Program-made: the position numbers and the translations under genes
Notes under the pieces: generated by a model
What the model saw: only the letters and a program-made list of their open reading frames with translations
Databases searched by the model: none
What the model was told of the DNA's origin: nothing
Shown here: positions 20,713-30,659 of the stretch, piece after piece
Layout of the letters: every line of letters starts with the position of its first letter
Position numbering within the stretch: position 1 is the first letter of the stretch
NCBI GenBank assembly: GCA_947490345.1
Contig: CANLGL010000001.1
Location: forward strand, 81,399-145,398
Direction of reading: 5' to 3'
Length of the DNA: 64,000 nucleotides
DNA from: Deltaproteobacteria bacterium
Lineage (GTDB): Bacteria; Myxococcota_A; UBA796; SXON01

Positions 20713-21920
20713 GCTTCGAAGTCATGTCTGAGAGTCCGGATCGGCGCGTGGAGTTGGCCATCGCCGACATCGCCGCAGGGCGCATGGTCATCCTCGTCGA
20801 CGACGAGGACCGCGAAAACGAGGGGGACCTTGTGGTGGCGACCGAACGGATCACCGCCGAAACCATCAACTTCATGGCCACCCACGCGCGGGGCCTCATC
20901 TGCCTGACCCTCACCGAAGCCCGCGTGGACGAGCTGGGCTTGCCGATGATGGCGTCGAACAACCGGTCGCCGTTTTCGACCGCGTTCACCGTCTCCATCG
21001 AGGCCCGCGAGGGCGTCACCACCGGTATTTCGGCGGCGGACCGTGCGCATACCTGTCGCGTCGCAATTGACCCCAACAAGGGTCCGTCAGACCTTGTGGT
21101 CCCCGGTCACGTCTTCCCGCTGCGGGCGCGCGATGGTGGGGTGCTGGTGCGCACGGGTCAGACCGAGGGGAGCGTCGATCTCGCCCGCCTCGCCGGGCTC
21201 ACGCCAAGTGGCGTCATCTGCGAGATCATGAATCCCGATGGGACGATGGCCCGCCTGCCCGAGCTCAGGAGCTTCGGCGCGACCCACGGCATCCGCATCG
21301 TGGCGGTCGCCGACCTGATTCGGTGGCGCCTGATGCACGAGCGGCTGGTCCGCTGCGAGATCGACACCGAAGTTGCGACACCTGATCACGGCACCTTCCG
21401 GGCGAGGGTGTATCGGGGGACGGGCGGCGGCCTGCATCTTGCGCTGACCCGCGGCGATCTCTCTGGCGGGCCTGTCCTGACGCGCGTGCAGACCGCAGCG
21501 GGACCGACGGACGTCTTCCGCGTGCTCCAGAGCGACAGCGCGGCACAGATCGACGCCGCCCTGGGAGCAATCGCCAAGGAAGGTCGGGGCGTGCTGCTGT
21601 ACCTTCACCTCGACGGCGGCGGGGAGGGGGCGCTGTTGGAGCGTCTGCGGGAGCACCTGACTCCGGAGTCAACCGCCCCGCGCGCGCCCGACGCGCTCCG
21701 TGAACTCGGCACTGGCGCGCAGATTCTCGTGGACCTGGGCGTCCGTGAGCTCCGGCTGCTGACCAACAACCCCCGCAAGATTGTGGGCTTGGAGGGCTTC
21801 GGCATCCATGTCCGCGAGCGGGTCCCCCTGGCGATCCCGGCGCACCCGGATAGGCGGCGCTTTCTCGAATCTCGACGCGTCCAGCTCGGGCATCTGCCCG
21901 CACCGGTTGAAAAGGAGTAG
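20709..21920 (+). CDS. ribBA: RibBA: DHBP synthase with a degenerate GTP cyclohydrolase II domain
   Basis: 403 residues from GTG 20709; ATG 20724 is an alternative. The DHBP synthase half keeps ILVDDEDRENEGDLVV, NFMATHARGLICL, TTGISAADRAHT and ICEIMNPDGTMARLPEL; the GHTEA metal loop reads GQTEG, a variant I recall in deltaproteobacterial homologues. The GTP cyclohydrolase II half keeps the C-terminal GVRELRLLTNNPRKIVGLEG, but the zinc-binding C-x10-C-x-C segment is replaced by VLQSDSAAQIDAAL and the RQEGRGIGL catalytic stretch by KEGRGVLLYLHLDGGG. So the second domain is probably not a GTP cyclohydrolase, and that activity should be encoded elsewhere. Confidence 0.9.
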   Translation: MSFEVMSESPDRRVELAIADIAAGRMVILVDDEDRENEGDLVVATERITAETINFMATHARGLICLTLTEARVDELGLPMMASNNRSPFSTAFTVSIEAREGVTTGISAADRAHTCRVAIDPNKGPSDLVVPGHVFPLRARDGGVLVRTGQTEGSVDLARLAGLTPSGVICEIMNPDGTMARLPELRSFGATHGIRIVAVADLIRWRLMHERLVRCEIDTEVATPDHGTFRARVYRGTGGGLHLALTRGDLSGGPVLTRVQTAAGPTDVFRVLQSDSAAQIDAALGAIAKEGRGVLLYLHLDGGGEGALLERLREHLTPESTAPRAPDALRELGTGAQILVDLGVRELRLLTNNPRKIVGLEGFGIHVRERVPLAIPAHPDRRRFLESRRVQLGHLPAPVEKE

Positions 21921-21922
21921 GC

Positions 21923-22390
21923 ATGCCGAGAATTCTCGAAGGCGGGCTGGTCGACAAGGGCGGTCGCTACGCCATCGTTGCGGGGCGTTTCAACGAGTTC
22001 ATCGTCGAAAAGTTGGTCGCGGGTGCCGTCGGCGCCCTCCATCGGCACGGCGCGGAAGACGCCAACATCGATCTGGTGCGGGTGCCGGGCGCGTTCGAGC
22101 TGGGCGTCACGTGCAAGAAGCTCGCCGACAGCGGCGACTACGACGCGATCATCGCGTTGGGATGTGTGATCCGCGGCGGGACCGCGCATTTCGACTACGT
22201 GGCGGGCGAGGCCGCCAAGGGCGTCGCCGCCGCCGGCATGGCCAGCGGGATTCCAGTCATCTTCGGTGTGCTTACCACCGAAAACCTGGAGCAGGCCATC
22301 GATCGGGCCGGCGGCAAGATGGGCAATAAAGGCGCTGAAGCCGCGGTGAGTGCCGTCGAGATGGTCGACCTTTTCCGGAAGCTCCAGTAG
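21923..22390 (+). CDS. ribH: 6,7-dimethyl-8-ribityllumazine synthase
   Basis: 155 residues: YAIVAGRFNEFIVEKLVAGA (substrate-binding FNE), VRVPGAFELGVTCKKLA, ALGCVIRGGTAHFDYV, IPVIFGVLTTENLEQAIDRAGGKMGNKGAEAA. All active-site residues of RibH are present. It condenses the RibB and RibD products. Two bases separate it from ribBA and two from nusB, so one transcript. Confidence 0.97.
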   Translation: MPRILEGGLVDKGGRYAIVAGRFNEFIVEKLVAGAVGALHRHGAEDANIDLVRVPGAFELGVTCKKLADSGDYDAIIALGCVIRGGTAHFDYVAGEAAKGVAAAGMASGIPVIFGVLTTENLEQAIDRAGGKMGNKGAEAAVSAVEMVDLFRKLQ

Positions 22391-22392
22391 TC

Positions 22393-22854
22393 ATGAAGGC
22401 TGGCCGCCGCCGCTCGCGCGAGTTCGCCATCCAGGCGCTCTACGCTGCCGATCTGTCCGGGGTGTCCGGCGGGGTCGCCCTCAGCGGGTTGTGGGCCGCC
22501 CAGTTGGACGAACTGTCCGAGCCCTTGGAAGAGCCGGTGAGCCCAGAGGAAGCGGAGTTTGCCGCCGAGCTGGTGCGCGGGGTCATGGACGCGCGCGACG
22601 ACATCGACGCGCGCATCGAAGCCGCCAGCGAGCACTGGCGTCTGCCGCGCATGCCTGTTGTCGATCGCAACATTCTCCGGCTCGGAACCTGGGAGCTCTT
22701 GCAGCGCCCCGACATCCCGACGAGCGTCACCATCAACGAGGCCATCGAGCTCGCCAAGCGCCTCGGCGGGGCTGAATCGCGATCGTTCGTCAACGGGCTG
22801 CTGGATCGGATCGCCGGCGAGCTGGGTCGCGGCGGCCGGCGGACCCGCGGATAG
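22393..22854 (+). CDS. nusB: Transcription antitermination factor NusB
   Basis: 153 residues. Typical NusB opening RRRSREFAIQALYAADLSG and the C-terminal helix bundle DRNILRLGTWELLQRPDIPTSVTINEAIELAKRLGGAESRSFVNGLLDRIAGELG. It works with NusE (S10) in rRNA antitermination. It ends the rib operon, as is common. A truncated repeat copy follows at 22864. Confidence 0.96.
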   Translation: MKAGRRRSREFAIQALYAADLSGVSGGVALSGLWAAQLDELSEPLEEPVSPEEAEFAAELVRGVMDARDDIDARIEAASEHWRLPRMPVVDRNILRLGTWELLQRPDIPTSVTINEAIELAKRLGGAESRSFVNGLLDRIAGELGRGGRRTRG

Positions 22855-22863
22855 TCAGAAACA

Positions 22864-22933
22864 AGGGGAAGGGGTCCCCCCTGCCGCTCGACGGTTTCAT
22901 GGCCTTGGGAGCCGCGGAACGCGGCATGGGGGA
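22864..22933 (+). repeat. Structured intergenic repeat, copy D (internally deleted)
   Basis: Starts with AGGGGAAGGGGTCCCCCCTG, a G/C-rich hairpin, and ends with GGTTTCATGGCCTTGGGAG..., then GCGGCATGGGGGAC, which matches the far end of copy C (GCGGTTCATGGCTCCGGGAG...). The middle, including hairpin 2, is missing. It lies between convergent nusB and the pabA-like gene. Confidence 0.5.
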
Positions 22934-22937
22934 CTAA

Positions 22938-23492
22938 TCAGGCGATAGCGGCCTCGCGGAGCACCCCGGCCATGAGCTGGAGGCCGAACTCGGTCGCGAC
23001 ACTCTCCGGGTGGAACTGCACCCCGAAGATGGGGCGGGTGCGGTGGCGTAGCGCCATGATCTCGCCGTCGGAGGTGCGCGCCAGCACCTCCAGGCTCGCC
23101 GGAAGCCCGGCCGTCGCCAGCGAATGGTAGCGGGTGGCGCGGAAGGGAGAGGGGAGCCCGGCCAGGAAGCAATCGCCTCGGTGGTGGATCCGGCTGGTCC
23201 GCCCGTGCACAATGGTCTTTGCCGGCACGACCGAGCCGCCGAAGTGCTGGGCGATCGCCTGCATTCCGAGACAGACGCCAAAAATGGGGACGTGCAACAC
23301 GCGCAGGACTGCCATCGTCGCTGGATGGTCCTCGGGGCGCCCCGGCCCCGGCGAGAGGAGCACCAACCCCGCCTCGTGGGCATCGGCGGGAAGTTCCTCC
23401 CTCACCACGCGGACGTCGCTACCCAGGACCTGCAGTTGCTGAACCAGCGACCAGGTGAAGCTGTCCAGGTTGTCGACGACGAGCACCCGCAC
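22938..23492 (-). CDS. Glutamine amidotransferase, anthranilate/aminodeoxychorismate synthase component II
   Basis: 184 residues, a complete class-I GATase of the PabA/TrpG type: VDNLDSFTWSLVQQLQ, LLSPGPGRPEDHP, nucleophile in IFGVCLGMQAIAQHFGG, HGRTSRIHHRGDCFLAGLP, and FGVQFHPESVATEFG (the catalytic His/Glu). It supplies ammonia for either anthranilate or p-aminobenzoate; no TrpE/PabB is adjacent, so the choice is open. GCTAACG at 23502-23508 lies 10 bp upstream of its start. Confidence 0.9.
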   Translation of the reverse strand: MRVLVVDNLDSFTWSLVQQLQVLGSDVRVVREELPADAHEAGLVLLSPGPGRPEDHPATMAVLRVLHVPIFGVCLGMQAIAQHFGGSVVPAKTIVHGRTSRIHHRGDCFLAGLPSPFRATRYHSLATAGLPASLEVLARTSDGEIMALRHRTRPIFGVQFHPESVATEFGLQLMAGVLREAAIA

Positions 23493-23552
23493 GGTGAGCT
23501 TGCTAACGCTTTTCCGCCGAGATCGTGATTACACTGGGACCCTGGAGTGCAC

Positions 23553-23927
23553 ATGGAATCCGGAAACGTTTGGACGACCCCCGAGACCGTCGCTGACGGG
23601 CCTGCCGTCAGGCTCACCGAAGGCGCCGTGGGCCACATCCTCCGCATGCTCGCCGAAAACAAGATGGACGGCTTCGGCCTCCGCTTCGGTATTCAGGGCG
23701 GGGGCTGCTCGGGGTACAGCTACCAGTTGGAGTTCGAGGAGGCGCCTCAGCCCGAAGACGAGGTCTTCACATTCGGCGGCGTCCGTGTCTTCCTCAACCC
23801 GCTGCACCGCCAATACCTGCAGGGGTCCGCGGTGGATTACCGGGACGAGCTGATCGGCGCGGGCTTCCACATCGAGAACCCCAACGTCAAGCGCTCCTGC
23901 GGCTGCGGAACCTCGTTTGACGTGTAG
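23553..23927 (+). CDS. Iron-sulfur carrier of the IscA/ErpA (HesB) family
   Basis: 124 residues from ATG 23553 (MESGNVWTTPE), with TGGAG upstream; an in-frame GTG six bases earlier is the alternative. A-type carrier motifs: VRLTEGAVGHILRML, GLRFGIQGGGCSGYSYQLEFE, and the C-terminal CGCG pair (SCGCGTSF). The three conserved Cys can hold a 2Fe-2S or 4Fe-4S cluster for delivery to apo-proteins. It stands alone upstream of a tRNA; ErpA versus IscA cannot be decided here. Confidence 0.9.
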   Translation: MESGNVWTTPETVADGPAVRLTEGAVGHILRMLAENKMDGFGLRFGIQGGGCSGYSYQLEFEEAPQPEDEVFTFGGVRVFLNPLHRQYLQGSAVDYRDELIGAGFHIENPNVKRSCGCGTSFDV

Positions 23928-23956
23928 GGCTCCGGCGCATAGAGGGCGGCCTTGTG

Positions 23957-24032
23957 GGCCGGGTAGCTCAGTTGGTAGAGCAGGGGACTGAAAATCCCCG
24001 TGTCGGGGGTTCAACTCCCTCCCCGGCCACCA
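23957..24032 (+). tRNA. tRNA-Phe (GAA)
   Basis: A complete 76-nt cloverleaf: acceptor GGCCGGG with CCCGGCC, D-arm GCTCAGTTGGTAGAGC, anticodon stem GGGGA/TCCCC around loop CTGAAAA (anticodon GAA), T-arm GGGGG-TTCAACT-CCCTC, discriminator A and encoded CCA. The GUG start of a lipoprotein gene follows only 5 bases after the CCA. Confidence 0.97.
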
Positions 24033-24037
24033 CACTA

Positions 24038-24331
24038 GTGTGGGTGGCGTTGGTCTTGGCAGGGTGCACCAGTGACACCTGCTACCAGCTCTGCGCCACG
24101 ACCGCGCAGGCCATCGAGCCGTGCCTCACCGATTGGGGCGCCAGTTGGGACGACTTTGACGCCGGCAGCCGCGTGGCCTGGGGGGACACTTGCCGCGCCG
24201 AGTGGGACGAGGAGCGCCTAAGCCTGGAGCTTCGGCAGGTTTCGGTTGCCAATGATGCGTGCACGGCGGCCTCCGACGACCTCGGGAAGATGAGCTGCGA
24301 CGAGCTGAGGGCGCTTTATTTCAACCCGTAG
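24038..24331 (+). CDS. Small Cys-rich lipoprotein directly behind tRNA-Phe
   Basis: 97 residues from GTG 24038: MWVALVLAGC and then TSDTCYQLCATTAQAIEPCL. The lipobox is LAGC with Cys at 10. The mature part is acidic with several further cysteines (CYQLC, EPC, DTC, DAC, SC). Reading upstream in frame would run through the tRNA, so this start is chosen; GTG 24044 is possible. It has no separate promoter space, so it is probably made from transcripts running through the tRNA. Function unknown. Confidence 0.55.
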   Translation: MWVALVLAGCTSDTCYQLCATTAQAIEPCLTDWGASWDDFDAGSRVAWGDTCRAEWDEERLSLELRQVSVANDACTAASDDLGKMSCDELRALYFNP

Positions 24332-24339
24332 CTGTGCCC

Positions 24340-25766
<1,427 letters not shown>

Positions 25767-25770
<4 letters not shown>

Positions 25771-28184
25771 TGGATCCGCAGCGAGTACGGCAGCATGGCG
25801 AACACGCGCTCGTGGCGGAGCACCGCGAACCGCCAGAACTCCTTCATCTCCGCCGGGAGCTGAACCTGGGGTACGAGCGCCGACTCCACCATCCGCCCGA
25901 GCTGGACGAGCTGCCCGGGAAGGGTGAGCGCGCCGGAGTAGGGGTCGAGAATGACCAAGTTGTAGGGAGCGGTCGGGTTCATGCCGGCGCGGAGCCGCGC
26001 GTCGGCGAGGGCATCGAAGAAGCCCCCGTGGCTGTCGACCAACCCCTTTTCCTTGGCGCGCGCACCGGACCAGACTCGCCCGCGCGCGACGAGCTCCACC
26101 TGCTCGGGAGCGAGGTTTCGCCCCGTCGCGACCCGCTCCTTGAACTGGTCGTAGGTCTCCCCGATGAGGCGGTCCAGCGCGGCGTACTCGATATCATCCA
26201 TCGGCCGCGACATCGAGAACATCGACGCGTTGCGACCACGGGCGGTGGTCTCCGTGTTGATGCCGAGCTTGCCGAAGAGACCCTCAAGGTTCATTTTGCC
26301 GCCGTAGACACCGATGCTTCCGGTGACGGTGCTCGGCTCGGCCCAGATCGAGTCGGCGCCAGCGGCGACGTAGTAGCCCCCGCTGGCGGCGTAGCCCCCC
26401 ATCGAGACCACCACCGGCTTGCCGGCCAGCTTGACTCGCTCGACGCCGCGCCAGATCTCGTCTGAGGCGAAGGCGCTCCCGCCGGGGCTGTCTACCCGCA
26501 GCACCACCGCCTTGATCGACCTGGTCTCCGCGGCCGCTTCCAACGCTTCCACGACGGTTCGCGATCCGGTCGCGGCTCCGCTCAACAACCCGCCGGGAGA
26601 GGACTCGCCGTCGGCAATGGTGCCGTCTACGACCACGACCGCCACGGCCCGTTGGGGCTCCCACCCGCTGTGGTCGACGGTCTGCCCGTAGTTGCGCACC
26701 AGGTGGTACTCGCCGGGGAAGACGTCATCAAGCTCCGAGCGCAGCTCGTCCGGGAAGTAGAGCCCGTCGACGAGGCCTTTCGCGAGGGCCTCCCGTGCGC
26801 TGTAGGGGCCGCCGTCCACGAGGGTCCGTACCTCGTCTTGCGAGCGCCCCAACCCCTCTGCGATGCCGCTCACCAGCGTGCCGTAGAGGTCGTCGACCAG
26901 GGCCTCGGTCTGCTCCCGGGAGGGGTCGGAGGAGCCCGTTCGCGTCATCGGCTCTGGACCCGACTTGTAGTCGGAGCGCTGCGCGTACTGTGCGCTGACC
27001 CCGACCAGTTCGAGGGCGCCCTTGAAGTACTGGACCTCGGCGGAGATGCCCAATAGTTCAAGGCCTCCGGCGGGGTGGAGGTACACTTTGTCGCAGGCTC
27101 GTGCCAGCAGGTAGTCGCCGTTGGAGCCGCCCGCACCGATCCACGCCGCGACCGCCTTCCCTTGGCGCCGAGCGGCCTTGATCAGCCCGCGCAGCTCCTC
27201 GACCTGCGCCATCGAGAAGCGGGAGCCGTCGATGCGCAACAGGATGCCCTTGACCCGGGGGTCCCGGCCCGCCGCATCGAGACGTCGCAACAGCGAGAAG
27301 TAACTCTCCTCGGCGGGCGCGAGCAGGCCGGCCTGCGGCTGGTAAGGGAAAATAGAGTCAAGGTTGATCTCGGCGATTCGTCGGCCAGGGAGGAAGAGTT
27401 GGTCGTCGCCCTCCAGGCTGGTGACGTAGCCGGCCACCGTCGGATTCCCACCCTGGTCCGTCCCCGCGCTGCCCACTCCGACCGAAAGGTCGCCGAAGTG
27501 CAGCTCCAATGAGCCGCCGAATCCGGTCGCGGCGTTGTCGCGCAGCCCGCGGCTTCCCCAGCCGCGCACCCAAATCCCACGCGCGGCGCGGACGCGCAAC
27601 GACGCCTCCAACGAGTGCTGGACGGCGGCATCCACCGGCGTGTCCGCGAGGTAGTCGATGCCCAGGGTGACGGTGTCTCCAAAGGGGCGCAGCGCGAGGC
27701 CCGCGTCGTAACGGCTGACCACGCCGAGCTCGGGCGCGGGGGAGCCCAGGTTCAAGGCGCTGGCGCCGAGTCCGAGCCACGGCGCGGGACGCCATGCCAG
27801 TCCCAGGTCCCAGCTCACGAAGTTGTTGGCGCCGCCTTCGGGGAGCTGCCAGTGCAGCGCGCTTCCCAGGGTCAGCGTGTCCTCCAGACGAACGGAAACG
27901 CCACTGGACAGTGTCCACCACGCGGTCTCCGCGGTGACTTCGCGGTAGCTGACGCCGAGCCCGGCCCCTCCGCCAGCGGTCAGAAAGGAGAACGAATTCC
28001 CCGATCCGGTCAGCGGGTCCTGGAGTCCGTAGTACAGCCCGAATACGGGATCGCGATCGAAATTGAGGAGGGCGGGATTGAGGTAGAGCGTGTGTGCGCC
28101 GTCCTCCCCTGCTGCGCCATGAAAGGTGAGCGACGGACGCTCGACGGGGTCCGCGAGCGCGTGGGCGACCAAGAGGAGCAGCAT
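25767..28184 (-). CDS. sppA: SppA-type S49 protease with an N-terminal barrel-like domain
   Basis: 805 residues. A short signal peptide (MLLLLVAHALA) is followed by about 240 residues of alternating Gly/aromatic beta strands (ARP-LYLNPALLNFDRDPVFGLYYG style) that look like an outer-membrane or beta-sheet sensor domain, not part of classical SppA. Residues about 265-805 are the two S49 halves: the general-base Lys is K407 in RSDYKSGPEPM and the nucleophile is S601 in GGYAASGGYYVAAGAD, with DSPGGSAFASDEI between. Both catalytic residues are intact. The missing N-terminal membrane anchor and the added domain suggest a periplasmic or outer-membrane protease. The overlapping NtrC-type regulator follows. 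Confidence 0.88.
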
Positions 28185-28263
28185 GGACGGAAGCTAACGG
28201 CATCTCGGGCACGCGCGAACTCTTGACAGTGCAACGATGAGACTCGATTCAAGTCCAATGATT

Positions 28264-28284
28264 GATAGATATCTATCTTTTTTT
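28264..28284. promoter_or_regulatory. 14-bp perfect palindrome with T-run in an AT-rich island
   Basis: GATAGATATCTATC (28264-28277) is a perfect palindrome followed by seven T (28278-28284), in an AT-rich patch of about 45 bp that stands out in this GC-rich DNA. It lies between divergent sppA and dacB. It could be an operator for a dimeric regulator, or a weak intrinsic terminator or promoter region. Inference only. Confidence 0.5.
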
Positions 28285-28383
28285 ATTGCAACTATTGCTC
28301 TACCGGCTGCGCTGCGTGAGAATGAGGGGAGCGTCTGCCCCTTCCCCGGTGTCCCAACCGGGACCCTCCTGCTACGGTGCCCC

Positions 28384-29964
28384 ATGCGAACCCTCATCGC
28401 TGCCCTCGTTTCGGTGTCCCTGCTCTCCCCGGCGTGGGCGCAGGAGCCGACGGTCCTGGAGCCCGCGCCGTCGTCGCCCCGTGCCGCCGGCTCGAGCGAC
28501 CTGCTGACTCCCGGTGCCGTGTTGGCCAGCACCCCGGCGAGCGAGCTGCTCGCGTCGTTGTCCCAGCTGCCCACCATGCCGGTGTTCGCGCGCTCCACGA
28601 TCGCCTTGGAGGTCGTCAATGCGGCCTCAGGGGAGCGTCTGTATTCCTGGGGCGACGACCGCCTGATGCTCCCGGCAAGCACGCAAAAGCTGGTGACCAG
28701 CGCCGTGGCGCTGCGGACGCTCGGGCCGGCCTACCGTTTCCCGACCTGGATCAAGGTGGACGCGCCGCCAGCCGCGGACGGGATTCTCGAGGGGAACCTC
28801 TACGTGGTGGGCCAAGGCGACCCGACCATGAGTGTCGAGCGAATCTGGAGGATAGTGGCGGATATTCGGCACAAGGGCATCGTCGAAATCAAAGGCGACG
28901 TGGTCTACGACGACACCTACACCGCGGGTCCGGGGGTGTGGATTCCGGGCTGGGACAAGGCCGAGGACCTTGAATCAGGCGAAACCTACTACTCCGCGCT
29001 CGGTGCGCTCTCGGTCAACGAGAACATTGCGGCGATCCACGTGCGTCCGGGCGCCTCGGTGGGCGCTGCCGGGGTGGCGAGCTTCGACGCACCGAGCGAC
29101 GCCGTCGTGCTCGACAATCAGCTCACCACCGGCCGCGCGAAGTCGAAGTACTGGGTGAAGATTGAGCGGACGCTGGACGAGAAGACCTCGCGAATCGCGA
29201 CCTACAAGCTGACCGGGAACGTGCCAATCGATCTTGATATCACGACGCGACCCCTGTACCGGACGCTCGCCGACCCCACGGGAAACTATGTCTCGATCTT
29301 CAGGGACATGCTCAAAGCACAAGGCGTCAAGGTCAAGGGGAAGCATCGCCTGGCGATCGCGCCGGCGGAGTCCACGCTCTTGGTGAAAGCGGAGTCTGAG
29401 CGGCTCTCGGACATCCTCACCGACATGAACAAGCGGTCGAACAATTTCATCGCCGAACAGGTGCTCCGCGCCGTCGCGGCGGAGAAGTTGGGCTTGCCGG
29501 GGACCACGGAAAACGGCGTCAAGGTGATGAGCGAGTACATGGCTTCGTTGGGTGTGCCGGCCGACCGCTACAAGTTCGTGAACGGGTCAGGACTCGCGCG
29601 CGGCTCCGCTTTGGCCCCCAGCGCGCTCGACGCGATGCTGGTCGATATGTACGGCAACGTCGGCGTGGGCCCCGAGTACCTCACCACGCTGTCGGTCGGC
29701 GGCCGCGACGGCACCCTGGCCGGTCGGTTCCGTGACGATGGCATGGAGGGCCGCGTTCGCGCGAAGACAGGCTCCTTGGCGGGGGTATTCTGCCTCGCTG
29801 GGTACGTGACCGCGCTCGATGGGACCAACTACGCGTTCACCTTTTTGGTCAACGATCTCGAGGGCTCGACGGCGCGTGCACGGGCTGCCCACGATCGGCT
29901 CGTTCGGTCGCTCGCGGGGGTAACCGGCAATCTCGCTGAAGCGGGCGATGGCGGAGCGGACTAG
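28384..29964 (+). CDS. dacB: D-alanyl-D-alanine carboxypeptidase/endopeptidase (PBP4, DacB type)
   Basis: 526 residues from ATG 28384, signal peptide MRTLIAALVSVSLLSPAWA. Penicillin-binding motifs of the class-C PBP4 family: SxxK in LPASTQKLVTSAV (Ser99, Lys102), SxN in KRSNNFIAEQVL, and KTG in RVRAKTGSLAGVF. The insertion between SxxK and SxN (GNLYVVGQGDPTMS... VVYDDTYT) is typical. It trims or cleaves peptidoglycan cross-links in the periplasm. GCTACGGT at 28371-28378 is close to the ATG and may be a -10 box with a very short leader. Confidence 0.93.
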   Translation: MRTLIAALVSVSLLSPAWAQEPTVLEPAPSSPRAAGSSDLLTPGAVLASTPASELLASLSQLPTMPVFARSTIALEVVNAASGERLYSWGDDRLMLPASTQKLVTSAVALRTLGPAYRFPTWIKVDAPPAADGILEGNLYVVGQGDPTMSVERIWRIVADIRHKGIVEIKGDVVYDDTYTAGPGVWIPGWDKAEDLESGETYYSALGALSVNENIAAIHVRPGASVGAAGVASFDAPSDAVVLDNQLTTGRAKSKYWVKIERTLDEKTSRIATYKLTGNVPIDLDITTRPLYRTLADPTGNYVSIFRDMLKAQGVKVKGKHRLAIAPAESTLLVKAESERLSDILTDMNKRSNNFIAEQVLRAVAAEKLGLPGTTENGVKVMSEYMASLGVPADRYKFVNGSGLARGSALAPSALDAMLVDMYGNVGVGPEYLTTLSVGGRDGTLAGRFRDDGMEGRVRAKTGSLAGVFCLAGYVTALDGTNYAFTFLVNDLEGSTARARAAHDRLVRSLAGVTGNLAEAGDGGAD

Positions 29965-30005
29965 CGCCGCGTTACTGGGTCGCGCAGCCCCTCTGGAGAG
30001 ACCGT

Positions 30006-30659
30006 ATGATCCCACCCCGCTGGCCCGTGTTTGTCGCCGCGATCGGCCTTATGGCAACGCTGAGCGCTCCCAACGGGGCGCGCGCGCAAGAGGCCGCCAC
30101 CAAGGAAGAGCCGGTCGGGGGCGCGGACGCCGCCGCCGAGTTCGACCGTGAGCTGTTGACCATCGAACAGCAGGTGGACGTCCTCAAAGAACGGGTATTT
30201 CGTAGCAAAGCCACGTTGCAACTGCTCAAGGAGATTGTGATCCAGGGCAGCTCCACCGGCGCCCGCGCGACGGTGTGGCACGTCAACAAGCTGTCTGCCG
30301 GATTTCGTCTGGAGTCGGTGCAGTACCTCCTGGACGGGCAGTCGAAGTTCAGCAAGGCCGATCCGGCTGGAAGCCTGGATCAGAGCAGGGAATTCAAGAT
30401 CCATGACGGCGCGGTGCCCCCCGGCAACCACAACCTTTCGGTGGACCTGAAGATCCGTCCCACCGGCGGCGGCATCTTCACCTATGCCCGCGACTACGAA
30501 ATCAATGTGCGCAGCAACTACGCCTTCGCCGCCGAGATGGGAAAGACGTGCACGGTGCGGGCCGTCGTCAGCGACCGTGGTGGAGCCGTGAACTCCTTCG
30601 AGGAACGCGCCAAGGTTGATTTCGAGCTCAAGTGTGAGCGGATCACGGATGCCAAGTAG
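30006..30659 (+). CDS. Exported protein of the Glt-like operon, first gene
   Basis: 217 residues with signal peptide (cleavage after GARA, about 28). A short coiled coil (LTIEQQVDVLKERVFRSKATLQLLKEIV) precedes a beta-rich domain (ARATVWHVNKLSAGFRLESV, VPPGNHNLSVDLKIRP, CTVRAVVSDRGG). From memory, similar proteins stand next to glt genes in myxobacteria, sometimes under the unhelpful name dihydrolipoamide acetyltransferase; nothing here supports that enzyme. Its last 11 bases overlap the next gene, so it belongs to the operon. Periplasmic location inferred. Confidence 0.65.
   Translation: MIPPRWPVFVAAIGLMATLSAPNGARAQEAATKEEPVGGADAAAEFDRELLTIEQQVDVLKERVFRSKATLQLLKEIVIQGSSTGARATVWHVNKLSAGFRLESVQYLLDGQSKFSKADPAGSLDQSREFKIHDGAVPPGNHNLSVDLKIRPTGGGIFTYARDYEINVRSNYAFAAEMGKTCTVRAVVSDRGGAVNSFEERAKVDFELKCERITDAK

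Noticed and set aside
28310-28380. Possible sixth copy of the structured repeat (GGGGA...CCCCTTCCCC and CCCGGT/ACCGGG)
   Set aside because: Only short stems match and the conserved CTACCG and CTCTCCCC strings are absent; could be chance in GC-rich DNA.
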